This document shows, in pieces, positions 25,914 to 39,569 of a stretch of DNA of 64,000 nt (positions are counted from its first letter, which is position 1; every line of letters starts with the position of its first letter). The notes beneath the pieces are model-generated. The model was not told where the DNA came from. It worked only from the letters and a program-made list of their open reading frames with translations, and searched no databases. Location of the stretch: assembly GCA_035048485.1 (NCBI GenBank), contig CM068583.1, positions 45,199,790 to 45,263,789 of the forward strand. The letters are read 5' to 3'. Position numbers and translations under genes: made by a program. The DNA comes from Pteria penguin (taxonomy: Eukaryota > Mollusca > Bivalvia > Pterioida > Pteriidae).

Positions 25914-28900
25914 AACTGATGACGTATAGAAAGAGGTAGTGATCTGTCATCAAATAAGAGATGATGTATAGAGGGAGCTAGTGATCTGTCATCAAATAAC
26001 TGATGATGTATAGAAGGAGCTAGTGATGTCTCATCAAATAACTGATGACATATAGAAAGAGGTAGTGATGTGTCATCAAATAACAGATGATGTATAGAAA
26101 GAGCTAGTGATATGTCATCAAATAACAGATGATGTATAGAGGGAGTTAGTGATGTGTCATCAAATAACTGATGACATATAGAAAGAGGTAGTGATGTGTC
26201 ATCAAATAAGTGATGATGTATAGAAAGAGGTAGTGATCTGTCATCAAATAACAGATGATGTATAGAGGGAGCTAGTGATGTTTCATCAAATAACTGATGA
26301 CATATAGAAAGAGGTAGTGATCTCTCATCAAATAACTGATGATGTATAGATAGAGCTAGTGATGTGTCATCAAATAACTAATAACATATAGAAAGAGCTA
26401 GTGATCCATCATCAAAACACTGATGATGTATAGAAAGAGGTAGTGATCTGTCATCAAATAACTGATGATGTATAGAAAGAGCTAGTGATGTCTCATCAAA
26501 TAACTGATGACATATAGAAAGAGCTAGTGATGTCATCAAATAACAGATGATGTATAGAAAGAGCTAGTGATATGTTATCAAATAACTGATGATGTTTAGA
26601 GGGAGTTAGTGATGTGTCATCAAATAACTGATGACATATAGAAAGAGCTAGTGATCTGACATCAAATAAATGATGACATATAGAAAGAGGTAGTGATGTG
26701 TCATCAAATAACTGATGATGTATAGAAAGAGGTAGTGATGTGTCATCAAATAACAGATGATGTATAGAAAGAGCTAGTGATCTCTCATCAAATAACTGAT
26801 GACTTATAGAAACAGCTAGTGATGTGTCATCAAATAAAAGATGATGTATAGAAAGAGGTAGTGATCTGTCATCAAATAACAGATGATGTATAGAGGGAGC
26901 TAGTGATGTTTCATCAAATAACTGATGACATATAGAAAGAGGTAGTGATGTGTCATCAAATAACTGATGATGTATAGATAGAGCTAGTGATGTGTCATCA
27001 AATAACTAATAACATATAGAAAGAGCTAGTGATCCATCATCAAAACACTGATGATGTATAGAAAGAGGTAGTGATCTGTCATCAAATAACTGATGATGTA
27101 TAGAAAGAGCTAGTGATGTGTCATCAAATAACTGATGACATATAGAAAGAGCTAGTGATGTCATCAAATAACAGATGATGTATAGAGGGAGCTAGTGATG
27201 TTTCATCAAATAACAGATGATGTCTTGAAAGAGCTAGTGATATGTCATCAAATAACAGATGATGTATAGAGGGAGCTAGTGATGTGTCATCAAATAACTG
27301 ATGACATATAGAAAGAGCTAGTGATCTGACATCAAATAAATGATGACATATATAAAGAGCTAGTGATGTGTCATCAAATAACTAATAATGTATAGAAAGA
27401 TCTAGTGATGTGTCATCAAATAACTGATGACATATAGAAAGAGCTAGTGATGTCTCATCAAATAACTGATGATGTATAGAAAGAGCTAGTGATCTCTCAT
27501 CAAATAACTGATGACTTATAGAAACTGCTAGTTATGTGTCATCAAATAAAAGATGATGTATAGAAAGAGGTAGTGATCTGTCATCAAATAACTGATGATT
27601 TATAGAGGGAGTTAGTGATGTGTCATCAAATAACTGATGACATAGAAAGAGGTAGTGTTGTGTCATCAAATGAATGATGATGTATAGAAAGAGGTAGTGA
27701 TCTGTCATCAAATAACAGATGATGTATAGAGGGAGCTAGTGATGTTTCATCAAATAACTGATGACATATAGAAAGAGATAGTGATCTGTCATCAAATAAC
27801 TGATGATGTATAGATAGAGCTAGTGATGTGTCATCAAATAACTAATAACATATAGAAAGAGCTAGTGATCCATCATCAAAACACTGATGATGTATAGAAA
27901 GAGGTAGTGATCTGTCATCAAATAACTGATGATGTATAGAAAGAGCTAGTGATGTCTCATCAAATAACTGATGACATATAGAAAGAGCTAGTGATGTCAT
28001 CAAATAACAGATGATGTATAGAAAGAGGTAGTAATTTGTCATCAAATAACAGATGATGTATAGAGGGAGCTAGTGATGTGTCATCAAATAACTGATGACA
28101 TAGAAAGAGGTAGTGATCTGTCATCAAATATCAGATGATGTATAGAGGGAGCAAGTGATGTGTCATCAAATTACTGATGACATATAGAAAGAGGTAGTGA
28201 TCTGTCATCAAATAACTGATGACTTATAGAAAGAGCCAGTGATGTGTCATCAAATAACAGATGATGTATAGAAAGAGCTAGTGATGTGTCATCAAATAAC
28301 TGATGACATATAGAAAGAGCTAGTGATGTGTCATCAAATAACAGATGATGTATAGAAAGAGCTAGTGATCTGTTATCAAATAACTGATGACTTATAGAAA
28401 CAGCTAGTGATGTGTCATCAAATAACAGATGATGTATAGAAAGAGCTAGTGATATGTCATTAAATAACAGATGATGTATAGAGGGAGCTAGTGATGTGTC
28501 ATCAAATAACTGATGACATAGAAAGAGTTAGTGATCTGTCATCAAATATCAGATGATGTATAGAAGGAGCAAGTGATGTGTCATCAAATTACTGATGACA
28601 TATAGAAAGAGGTAGTGATCTGTCATCAAATAACTGATGACTTATAGAAAGAGCCAGTGATGTGTCATCAAATAACAGATGATGTATAGAAAGAGCTAGT
28701 GATGTGTCATCAAATAACTGATGACATATAGAAAGAGTTAGTGATGTGTCATCAAATAACAGATGATGTGTAGAAACAGCTAGTGATATGTCATCAAATA
28801 ACAGATGATGTATGGAAAGAGCTAGTGATGTGTCATCAAATAACAGATGATGTATAGAAAGAGCTAGTGATCTCTCATCAAATAACTGATGACTTATAGA

Positions 28901-29131
28901 AACAGCTAGTGATGTGTCATCAAATAAAAGATGATGTATAGAAAGAGGTAGTGATCTGTCATCAAATAACTGATGATGTATAGAGGGAGTTAGTGATGTG
29001 TCATCAAATAACTGATGACATATAGAAAGAGGTAGTGATGTGTCATCAAATAAGTGATGATGTATAGAAAGAGGTAGTAATCTGTCATCAAATAACTGAT
29101 GATGTATAGAAACAGCTAGTGATGTGTCATC

Positions 29132-29264
29132 AATACTCCGGTTTCCTCCCACACAAACGACACCCTTACGCCAAGATCTGTGCCAACGAGCAAGATTTAT
29201 ATAAGTTGTTAACTTGTTTCTTAATCGTTGTAAAATAAATAAAGTTTAAATTTAAATTTTAATT
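29132..29264 (+). mobile_element. Dispersed-element 3' tail inside the megasatellite, copy 2
   Basis: Same insert as at 25781-25913, offset by 3351 bp and followed by the same variant (TGATGACGTATAG) of the 42-bp unit. It marks the length of one higher-order duplication step. Confidence 0.75.
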
Positions 29265-32200
29265 AACTGATGACGTATAGAAAGAGGTAGTAATCTGTCA
29301 TCAAATAAGAGATGATGTATAGAGGGAGCTAGTGATCTGTCATCAAATAACTGATGATGTATAGAAGGAGCTAGTGATGTCTCATCACATAACTGATGAC
29401 ATATAGAAAGAGCTAGTGATGTGTCATCAAATAACAGATGATGTATAGAAAGAGCTAGTGATATGTCATCAAATAACAGATGATGTATAGAGGGAGCTAG
29501 TGATGTGTCATCAAATAACTGATGACATATAGAAAGAGCTAGTGATCTGACATCAAATAAATGATGACATATTTAAAGAGCTAGTGATGTGTCATCAAAT
29601 AACTGATGACATATAGAAAGAGCTAGTGATGTCTCATCAAATAACTGATGATGTATAGAAAGAGCTAGTGATCTCTCATCAAATAACTGATGACTTATAG
29701 AAACAGCTAGTGATGTGTCATCAAATAAAAGATGATGTATAGAAAGAGGTAGTGATCTGTCATCAAATAACAGATGATGTATAGAGGGAGCTAGTGATGT
29801 TTCATCAAATAACTGATGACATATAGAAAGAGGTAGTGATCTGTCATCAAATAACTGATGATGTATAGATAGAGCTAGTGATGTGTCATCAAATAACTAA
29901 TAACATATAGAAAGAGCTAGTGATCCATCATCAAAACACTGATGATGTATAGAAAGAGGTAGTGATCTGTCATCAAATAACTGATGATGTATAGATAGAG
30001 CTAGTGATGTGTCATCAAATAACTAATAACATATAGAAAGAGCTAGTGATCCATCATCAAAACACTGATGATGTATAGAAAGAGGTAGTGATCTGTCATC
30101 AAATAACTGATGATGTATAGAAAGAGCTAGTGATATGTCATCAAATAACTGATGACATATAGAAAGAGCTAGTGATGTCATCAAATAACAGATGATGTAT
30201 AGAAAGAGCTAGTGATGTGTTATCAAATAACTGATGATGTTTAGAGGGAGTTAGTGATGTGTCATCAAATAACTGATGACATATAGAAAGAGCTAGTGAT
30301 CTGACATCAAATAAATGATGACATATATAAAGAGCTAGTGATGTGTCATCAAATAAAAGATGATGTATAGAAAGAGGTAGTGATCTGTCATCAAATAACT
30401 GATGATGTATAGAGGGAGTTAGTGATGTGTCATCAAATAACTGATGACATATAGAAAGAGGTAGTGATGTGTCATCAAATAACTGATGATGTATAGAAAG
30501 AGGTAGTGATCTGTCATCAAATAACAGATGATGTATAGAGGGAGCTAGTGATGTGTCATAAAATAACTGATGACATATAGAAAGAGCTAGTGATCTGACA
30601 TCAAATAAATGATGACATATATAAAGAGCTAGTGATGTGTCATCAAATAACTGATGATGTATAGAAAGAGCTAGTGATCTCTCATCAAATAACTGATGAC
30701 TTATAGAAACAGCTAGTGATGTGTCATCAAATAAAAGATGATGTATAGAAAGAGGTAGTGATCTGTCATCAAATAACAGATGATGTATAGTGGGAGCTAG
30801 TGATGTTTCATCAAATAACTGATGACATATAGAAAGAGGTAGTGATGTGTCATCAAATAACTGATGATGTATAGATAGAGCTAGTGATGTGTCATCAAAT
30901 AACTAATAACATATAGAAAGAGCTAGTGATCCATCATCAAAACACTGATGATGTATAGAAAGAGGTAGTGATCTGTCATCAAATAACTGATGATGTATAG
31001 AAAGAGCTAGTGATGTGTCATCAAATAACTGATGACATATAGAAAGAGCTAGTGATGTCATCAAATAACAGATGATGTATAGAGGGAGCTAGTGATGTTT
31101 CATCAAATAACAGATGATGTCTTGAAAGAGCTAGTGATATGTCATCAAATAACAGATGATGTATAGAGGGAGCTAGTGATGTGTCATCAAATAACTGATG
31201 ACATATAGAAAGAGCTAGTGATCTGACATCAAATAAATGATGACATATATAAAGAGCTAGTGATGTGTCATCAAATAACTAATAATGTATAGAAAGATCT
31301 AGTGATGTGTCATCAAATAACTGATGACATATAGAAAGAGCTAGTGATGTCTCATCAAATAACTGATGATGTATAGAAAGAGCTAGTGATCTCTCATCAA
31401 ATAACTGATGACTTATAGAAACTGCTAGTTATGCGTCATCAAATAAAAGATGATGTATAGAAAGAGGTAGTGATCTGTCATCAAATAACTGATGATTTAT
31501 AGAGGGAGTTAGTGATGTGTCATCAAATAACTGATGACATAGAAAGAGGTAGTGTTGTGTCATCAAATGAATGATGATGTATAGAAAGAGGTAGTGATCT
31601 GTCATCAAATAACAGATGATGTATAGAGGGAGCTAGTGATGTGTCATAAAATAACTGATGACATATAGAAAGAGCTAGTGATCTGACATCAAATAAATGA
31701 TGACATATATAAAGAGCTAGTGATGTGTCATCAAATAACTGATGATGTATAGAAAGAGCTAGTGATCTCTCATCAAATAACTGATGACTTATAGAAACAG
31801 CTAGTGATGTGTCATCAAATAAAAGATGATGTATAGAAAGAGGTAGTGATGTCTCATCAAATAACTGATGACATATAGAAAGAGCTAGTGATGTCATCAA
31901 ATAACAGATGATGTATAGAAAGAGGTAGTAATTTGTCATCAAATAACAGATGATGTATAGAGGGAGCTAGTGATGTGTCATCAAATAACTGATGACATAT
32001 AGAAAGAGATAGTGATCTGTCATCAAATAACTGATGATGTATAGATAGAGCTAGTGATGTGTCATCAAATAACTAATAACATATAGAAAGAGCTAGTGAT
32101 CCATCATCAAAACACTGATGATGTATAGAAAGAGGTAGTGATCTGTCATCAAATATCAGATGATGTATAGAAAGAGCTAGTGATGTCTCATCAAATAACT

Positions 32201-33213
32201 GATGACATATAGAAAGAGCTAGTGATGTCATCAAATAACAGATGATGTATAGAAAGAGGTAGTAATTTGTCATCAAATAACAGATGATGTATAGAGGGAG
32301 CTAGTGATGTGTCATCAAATAACTGATGACATAGAAAGAGGTAGTGATCTGTCATCAAATATCAGATGATGTATAGAGGGAGCAAGTGATGTGTCATCAA
32401 ATTACTGATGACATATAGAAAGAGGTAGTGATCTGTCATCAAATAACTGATGACTTATAGAAAGAGCCAGTGATGTGTCATCAAATAACAGATGATGTAT
32501 AGAAAGAGCTAGTGATGTGTCATCAAATAACTGATGACATATAGAAAGAGCTAGTGATGTGTCATCAAATAACAGATGATGTATAGAAAGAGCTAGTGAT
32601 CTGTTATCAAATAACTGATGACTTATAGAAACAGCTAGTGATGTGTCATCAAATAACAGATGATGTATAGAAAGAGCTAGTGATATGTCATTAAATAACA
32701 GATGATGTATAGAGGGAGCTAGTGATGTGTCATCAAATAACTGATGACATAGAAAGAGTTAGTGATCTGTCATCAAATATCAGATGATGTATAGAGGGAG
32801 CAAGTGATGTGTCATCAAATTACTGATGACATATAGAAAGAGGTAGTGATCTGTCATCAAATAACTGATGACTTATAGAAAGAGCCAGTGATGTGTCATC
32901 AAATAACAGATGATGTATAGAAAGAGCTAGTGATGTGTCATCAAATAACTGATGACATATAGAAAGAGTTAGTGATGTGTCATCAAATAACAGATGATGT
33001 ATAGAAACAGCTAGTGATATGTCATCAAATAACAGATGATGTATAGAAAGAGCTAGTGATGTGTCATCAAATAACTGATGATGTATAGAAAGAGCTAGTG
33101 ATGTGTCATCAAATAACGGATGATGTATAGAAAGAGCTAGTGATGTGTCATCAAATAACTGATGATGTATAGATAGAGCTAGTGTTATTTTATCAAATAA
33201 CAGATGATGCGTA

Positions 33214-33425
33214 GTTGTGATGTGAGTTGGCGTTATTCATATGACAGAGTGTTCAAATCGGAAGGTCATCAATTCCACTCTGCTGTCTCCAGAAGTAGCT
33301 CTATCCATAGCATGTTTAGAGATGTCTGGGGTTTGAGCCCCATTGATGCCCTTCTTTGGGGTGAGACAGTAAAATTTATGACTCCATGCCACACAGACGC
33401 CATGTCCATAGAAGGAAAATAACCC
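33214..33425 (+). mobile_element. Degenerate SINE-like relic
   Basis: Begins with a possible decayed tRNA-like head (TCGGAAGGTCATCAATTCC in the box B position) and has GGTGAGACAGTAAAA at 33359, similar in words and position to GATGAGACAGTAAAA in the SINE at 57862. No flanking duplication is obvious. It directly follows the last 42-bp unit. Confidence 0.4.
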
Positions 33426-33429
33426 TGAA

Positions 33430-34770
33430 GTGACGTAAAAGAATGAATATACGAAAGCATGATGGATAACAAATGATTAGTTTTTTGTTCTTGATACCCT
33501 CCCTTGCCGTCTTAATGACAGCTGATATTGAGTGGGTTATATAAGTTATGACCCTAAGTATGTTATTAATAAAAAAAAAACTCAGAAAGTCCATTTTATG
33601 TACATGTAAACTGCTATTCACCTTTAATTTCCGAAATCGGTTATATTCAAATTGATAAATCTTTAAGAAAAACTTTAAGTCTCATTTCAACTATTTAAAA
33701 CGTCCCATTTCCACAGTTTCTCGTTTTATGGTGTCACTTTAATTTATGAACCTTTTTTGTGTGTCGGGAGAGGAGGGTAGAAAATCCAATTCATAATCCA
33801 TTCGAGACCATAACGTTGTACGGGGGTTTGATATGGTATCCGTCCGTGTATATCCCATAATCTGAGAGTTGATAATATGATTGGGAAAAGATTCCGTACT
33901 TGACGGTGTCCTAATAGAATTAAAGCAATAACATTAACACAATCACACTTGGATATAAACTTTTCAGAGAGTCTGTTTTAAGTAAACTGTTACTCCCCCT
34001 TTAAATACTCTCATCTTTGAATTGTCATGTTTTAAATAAATTTTTGTTTTTACCACCTCTAGCAAATTAAAAAATTAGAACATGACAGTACGGTTTATTA
34101 AATGCGGTAATTATAGTAGGCAATAACCTATGGTAAAACTAAAGTGAAATATATATTATAACGAAATTCTTCTGACAATGAAGTACATGTTTGTTAAACG
34201 TTGCTACATCAATAATTCTTTCCTGTTCACTGTTCCATGTGCAATTTCGGATCATATATAACACCAGTACGTGCACTCCAGAAAGTCTCTCGTTAAAGTG
34301 AATGTTTTATTTGGGGGATTTTTGATTGTCCCTCTGAGGATATACAGACATTTGATTTATGTTTCCACGACCAATAGATTCTTACAAATGGGCAATGATT
34401 GTCGCTGGTCATTTACCTTGGTAAAGTCGCGTAAGGATCTTTAGCAGTCCTAATTACTTTAATCTCCGTGTGGATCGATCTTAGTATAAATAGTAAGTGG
34501 AGGATGAGATATTCCTTAGTTATTCTGTAAATTATTTCAAGTCACGGTTTACTAAATGTGGATTAGCCAATTTGTTTAAGAGTTCATTTTGTAGTCTGGC
34601 GATAATTGGTTGAAATCTTTTCCTGGTCATATAAATCTTTTCCTGGTCATACTGGTTGTATTCCTCCCATCGTTTAATGCTAAATTTTCCGTTTGCATTA
34701 TAAACCAGAGTGACGTAAAATATAAGATATTTACACGGAATACGTGAAGTAGAGCCGGTATTATATAGTA
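33430..34770. other. No gene seen
   Basis: AT-rich with short frames only. A directly repeated AAATCTTTTCCTGGTCATA occurs at 34613-34650. The word AAAAATTAGAACATGACA near 34070 matches an arm of the palindrome at 59278-59373, so a fragment of that foldback may be here. Confidence 0.4.
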
Positions 34771-34775
34771 GCTTT

Positions 34776-34895
34776 TCCCATAAGCCATCCCCCCAGAAAA
34801 ATGGCTATATAGTAGTCCCCCCCCCGGAAAAATGGCTATATAGTAGTTCCCCCCCCCCCCCCGGAAAAATGTCTAAAACTACTATATAATGAATT
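34776..34895 (+). repeat. Three units with growing C-runs
   Basis: Three units of GGAAAAATGGCTATATAGTAG-type sequence, each preceded by a poly-C run of 6, 9 and then 14 bases, followed by an inverted ACTACTATATA at 34875. Slippage of the C-run explains the changing spacing. Run lengths should be treated with caution because long homopolymers assemble poorly. Confidence 0.75.
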
Positions 34896-35080
34896 CCCCA
34901 TGTCAAATTCTGGATGTTCTTTTCACAGATACGTAAATCCAGCTTCCTTACTTGTTAACAATAAATAGATTTCTATTTAAAATAGAGTTATATCAACTTT
35001 TGACACGGAGATATATCCAATAAATTTAGAGATATCTCATTTTCTTAAATAGAAATGTCTTCAATTTTAATCTCTTTTTC

Positions 35081-35083
<3 letters not shown>

Positions 35084-35157
<74 letters not shown>
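35084..35157. repeat. (AT)n microsatellite
   Basis: About 37 uninterrupted AT dinucleotides. The frame through it (YIYIYI) is meaningless. Confidence 0.97.
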
Positions 35158-35160
<3 letters not shown>

Positions 35161-37985
35161 GAATAGAGATAAATCTACTAGAATTTCAATCGAGATATCT
35201 TTATTCAATTCGAGAAATCTCTATATATACAAATGGAAAAGAGAAAAACAATTTCGTTTTTATGCCCCCGGAATGACCTGTCTGTGACTTTCCCTGTGAC
35301 AAAAACGTTGACTACATCTTTTGTACCAGAAGGGGTAGTGCGTTGAAACTACACATATAGATTCCATGTGACGAGACCTTTCATTTGGGACCATGATTTT
35401 TTAACTAGTGATTTTGACCTTGGAACTCGACGTATTTTAAAATACAAACTTTGGCTGTATATATATTTATATTAGAACCCAACTCACAAAATGTGAAGAT
35501 TTTTTCCCGATTTGCTATAGAGATTGGTATGTACATGTATCCTGCAGCGCCAAGAACCAGTTTTTGCTAAACTAAGCATTCCTCCTACATGGACATTGTT
35601 CTCGATTTGTTTGCGTACTTGTGTACAAATGTTGTTTTCCTGTAATTAGATAGGTGTATTACGCCTTGATGAATTTATGTGTGTTCAATACACAGTACAT
35701 ATATTTCTGTAACGCATTGATTAAATACAGGAAGAACAATCTCCATTATACTTCATCAATTTGGCAGAGGAAATCTTAAACCACCGTCCACTAGACCTAA
35801 TTTACTGTACAGGCTCCGTTAGCATTTATTCTCTATTCGAGGTTTGATTTAACTATGTATAACAAGGTTTTCTTTGGAAAATTGGCCAAAATCGACATTT
35901 TTCTTCATTTCTTGAACTTAATAACATAGTCGTCAATACAATGTCGATTTCATCCAATCGATCCTTGCATACGCTGGCACAAGCCTATCCGTGTGGAAGG
36001 AGATTATTTCTTTCTCCAGTGTTAAGCGTTCCTTAAGATAAATAACTGCAGTTAATGGCCCTTTATACAATTAATTAAGTATAATTATATCTTGATATTC
36101 TTCAGGAGAAAAAAAAAATCAGCACGGAACTTCCCAATCAATTTTCTTGTTTCGTCCAAGAATTTTATGTTGTCAAAGATGACGTCACCTGCCCTGGGCG
36201 CTTGTTTGCAGGACATATCTTCCAAAAATTTGTGTTGTTATAGACCTTCTTGTGATTGCTCAAGAGGTTTATGACTTTATTGATCCCAGATATCGTTGCT
36301 TGTATAATACAAATTGTGTTTCTTTTAATCTTTCATTACAATTATAAGGTGTTAAATTGAGGGTACACCACAAAGGAGAATGATAGAGTCCAGCAGCGTA
36401 AAGGGATAAGGTAAGTCATTAGCAAGTTGTGACAGAATGTAGTTTGAAGTAATAAAGGGAATTTTAAGTTTAAATTTAGCTTTTGTTATGGTGATTACCA
36501 GAATTGTCATGTTTCAAAGTGTAGTAATTTCTGACTTTTTATTTTTCTAAATATACTTTTAAATTTTTTAATTCTTACACTTTCCAAATGCTTAGTATAT
36601 AATCATTTTTCCCATTAAGTTTTGGAACTATTATTCATCTATATTACTTTCACATATGATTTCGATATGTGTTACATATATCCAATTTAGACAAAGAAGT
36701 TTTTTTTTTCTGGTTTATTCTATATTCCAATTTCACCATGGGGTCTTACTTCACAGGAAAGTCTAGCCGACAGCATATATTTACTCATCACAAACGGTTG
36801 ATCTCGTCATTTGGTTTGACCATTTTAAAAGTATTATTTACTAAGCGGTCTTGCGAAGTCCTCGCGTCTTGTCCTTACAATTTCACTACATTGTGTTAAT
36901 TCTATCAGCTTCCAGAATTCTGTACCATTTTTAGAACGATACTTTGGGTTGTTACACTTTATTATTATATTTTATAGTCGCATTATGTAATTCTTTGGCT
37001 AATTTATTTATTCATTTATTTATTCTAAAAATAGAATATTAAAGGTATTATTACAAATATTTTAAAATGAATAAAAACATAATTAACTTCTGCTAGAAAA
37101 CTCATAATTATCTGTATATCCATTCACTCTTTGATGATGAGGGGCACAATCGATTTTGAACTTAGCCATTAGAAACTCTTAGCAGGATTTCGATTACCAC
37201 TACCGGTAAGTACTCTAAGATTTTGTAACCGAAAAGAGTCCATCCATTGCTCCTCTCCTTAGCCTTATTTGCTGAAGAATTAGATTATGACGAGACATAT
37301 ATGGTGATACTGTTCGCTTATTGGATTTGAACGCAGACATAATTAAAGAGAAGTTTAGAACGGTGCATGATTAAATTTGTATCATTTATAACAACACCTA
37401 ACAAAAGCCATGTCAATGTTAACCTAAAGAGATCAACTTGTCATTTCACTTCGTGAATTGAACGAAACTTTGATTTACTGATAGCATATTATTTTTAATT
37501 CATAGGCACCTTATATTTCCAATTATACTATAGCGGTCGTGAACTGAAATCAAAGGTAATCTGCCTATACCTCTGATATCTAGTTAGCATATATTCAGGA
37601 ACATTCCGCTGTATTAACACTTTGTTTCGAATCCAGCAGATTGGATACGTAGTTTATAGGTACTTTAATATAGATGATCAATGGTGGAACCATTTAAATC
37701 AATTAGCAATGCAGTAAGGTCTGCCTAGTTCCCATGCTTTTCAATGAAATATTCACAAATACATGAGAAGATCGGGAAGACGAATCGATTCCTTTGTTAC
37801 CTCAAGTTCTCCTATAAATGTAGTAATCCCACTAGTTATATTCTTATTATATGTATTAAAAAGAAGGTGAATATAAATCCATATGTGTTTTACTCCTCAA
37901 ACATATATTTCGTTTTTGGAAAATGTATGCTGTATGGCCCTAGCGTCTGATATCAAATGCTGTGGTCTTATTGCTTATAGAGTTT
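35158..37985. other. No gene seen, 2.8 kb
   Basis: Low GC, many stops in all frames, no repeat unit longer than a few bases, no RNA gene signal. It may contain regulatory DNA but nothing in it allows a specific call. Confidence 0.4.
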
Positions 37986-37989
37986 GAAT

Positions 37990-38205
37990 ATCAAGTATTA
38001 AATCGAAAGTTCAAACCACACGACTACAGGATTTGCTCTGTTGGTCTGAGTTATACATTGTACGTCGCAATGAACAATATTAAGTTTATCACACCTCGAT
38101 CTAGATTCAGCCAATCGCGTTGCAGTATTCCGGTCACATAAATGACGGCATGCTACGAGGCCGGAATTGGTTACCTGCGGCCTCCAACCAAACATGCTTT
38201 GGGTC
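37990..38205 (-). mobile_element. Possible tRNA-derived SINE relic
   Basis: On the minus strand, TAACTCAGACCAACAGAGC resembles a tRNA D arm with box A (TAGCTCAG...AGAGC), and GTGTGGTTTGAAC about 20 bases later resembles a decayed box B. The anticodon arm is shortened, so it is not a tRNA gene. No target duplication was identified. Confidence 0.4.
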
Positions 38206-38360
38206 CGAAGTACGTCGTCAGAAACAAACCTAATCCTATATGAAATTCGGTCTTCTCAATTCCTTAGTTTGAAACATATTTTATTTCATTAATTAAAATG
38301 GTATTGGACAAAAGTTATTACAACATTATTTATACCCTCTCCTTAAGATTACAAGACAAT

Positions 38361-38846
38361 TATAAAGCCACATATGGAGGTACATATAATAACATATTAT
38401 AAAGACACAAACGGAGGTACATGCAATAACATATTATAAAGCCACATATGGAGGTACATATAATAACATATTATAAAGACACAAACGGAGGTACATGCAA
38501 TAACATATTATAAAGCCACATATGGAGGTACATGCAATAACATATTATAAAGCCACATATGGAGGTACATGCAATAACATATTATAAAGCCACACTTGGA
38601 GGTACATGCAATAACATATTATAAAGCCACATATGGAGGTACATGCAATAACATATTATAAAGCCACATATGGAGGTACATGCAATAACATATTATAAAG
38701 CCACATATGGAGGTACATGCAATAACATATTATAAAGCCACATATGGAGGTACATGCAATAACATATTATAAAGCCACATATGGAGGTACATGCAATAAC
38801 ATATTATAAAGCCACATATGGAGGTACATGCAATAACATATTATAA
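38361..38846 (+). repeat. 37-bp minisatellite
   Basis: About 13 units of AACATATTATAAAGCCACAT followed by ATGGAGGTACATGCAAT. An alternative form with GACACAAACGG replaces GCCACATATGG in two of the first units, alternating with the common form. Confidence 0.95.
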
Positions 38847-38849
38847 CAT

Positions 38850-39450
38850 AAATAGATATCAGAACATATTTACATTGTAATCTTAGGCACCTTGTTATAT
38901 AAATGCTGCTTTCTCTTTCCCCTTAAATGGTAAAATGATATTTGTTTAAACAAATGGGACAATACTATTATGAATTTTGTAAAATAGATCAAATATTCTT
39001 AGTTTCCTTCTATCTTCTAAGGTTTCCCATCCAGTTTCAGTATAAAATTCGGTCAATGGTCGTTATGGCGTATGTCCTAATGATATAGGGCCCTCTCATT
39101 TCTATAAGGTATGATTGGTGGTTACAAAACAAAAATCATAAATCAAAATGTCAACACATTCTACACTGGCAAAATAGTCACCATGGGTATTATCTCAAAT
39201 TCCTTGTTGCGACTCCTTGAACAATTATTCTTAATGTATTATTTTAGGATTTGTCATGCAGTTGATCACAAAGTGATATAGTAACCTTAGTAATGAGACT
39301 ACTAAAGGTCAATGTACCATTTAAATCACAGGAGGGAATCACAATTGGTATACCATATACATGTATGCATACATTTGCTAAATACTTTAAAAGATCATTT
39401 TATACAAACTCCTTCAATAGATGGGTAAATGTCGGTTTCATTATATTTGT
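38850..39450. other. No gene seen
   Basis: AT-rich unique-looking sequence between two tandem arrays; no credible frame. Confidence 0.4.
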
Positions 39451-39454
39451 AAAA

Positions 39455-39564
39455 CACGAGTATAAGTACTGGTATAAATACTGGTATAAACACTAGTATA
39501 AATACTGGTATAAATACTGGTAAAACACTAGTATAAATACTGGTATAAATACTGGTATAAATGT
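39455..39564 (+). repeat. 12-bp tandem repeat
   Basis: About nine units of ACTGGTATAAAT with ACTAGTATAAAT and ACTGGTAAAACA variants. Confidence 0.9.
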
Positions 39565-39569
39565 ATTTG

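Larger units (their letters stand above)
25309..33208. repeat. 42-bp megasatellite, 7.9 kb
   Basis: About 185 head-to-tail units of 42 bp containing ATCAAATAACTGATGA, then TGTATAGAAAGAGCTAGTGA and a TGTGTC link. The array starts about 360 bp after the S28 stop codon. Recurrent variants are ACATATAG against ATGTATAG, AGAGGTAGT against AGAGCTAGT, GGGAGCTAG, and a rarer CCATCATCAAAACACTGATG unit that recurs seven times with the same neighbours, evidence of higher-order repetition. Many units carry TGTCATCA-AATAAC-TGATGACA, an 8-bp stem with a six-base loop. Open frames of up to 187 residues on the minus strand follow from the period being a multiple of three. No promoter, gene or interspersed unique sequence is present apart from the two inserts listed. 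Confidence 0.97.

Noticed and set aside
25598..32276. Minus-strand frames up to 187 residues (SLALSIHHLLFDD repeats)
   Set aside because: Readings of the 42-bp array; frames break wherever a unit has an indel and restart without pattern.
25309..33208. Hammerhead ribozyme in the 42-bp unit, because CTGATGA and GAAA occur close together
   Set aside because: TGTATA between them cannot form stem II, and no sequence complementary to AGAGCT precedes the CTGATGA in a way that makes stem I or III.
25309..33208. Box C/D snoRNA cluster, because TGATGA and CTGA words recur
   Set aside because: The unit is too short, the words overlap each other, and there is no guide-length spacer or terminal stem of snoRNA type.
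38361..38846. CRISPR-like array of 37-bp repeats
   Set aside because: Units are directly contiguous without unique spacers and the context is an animal genome.
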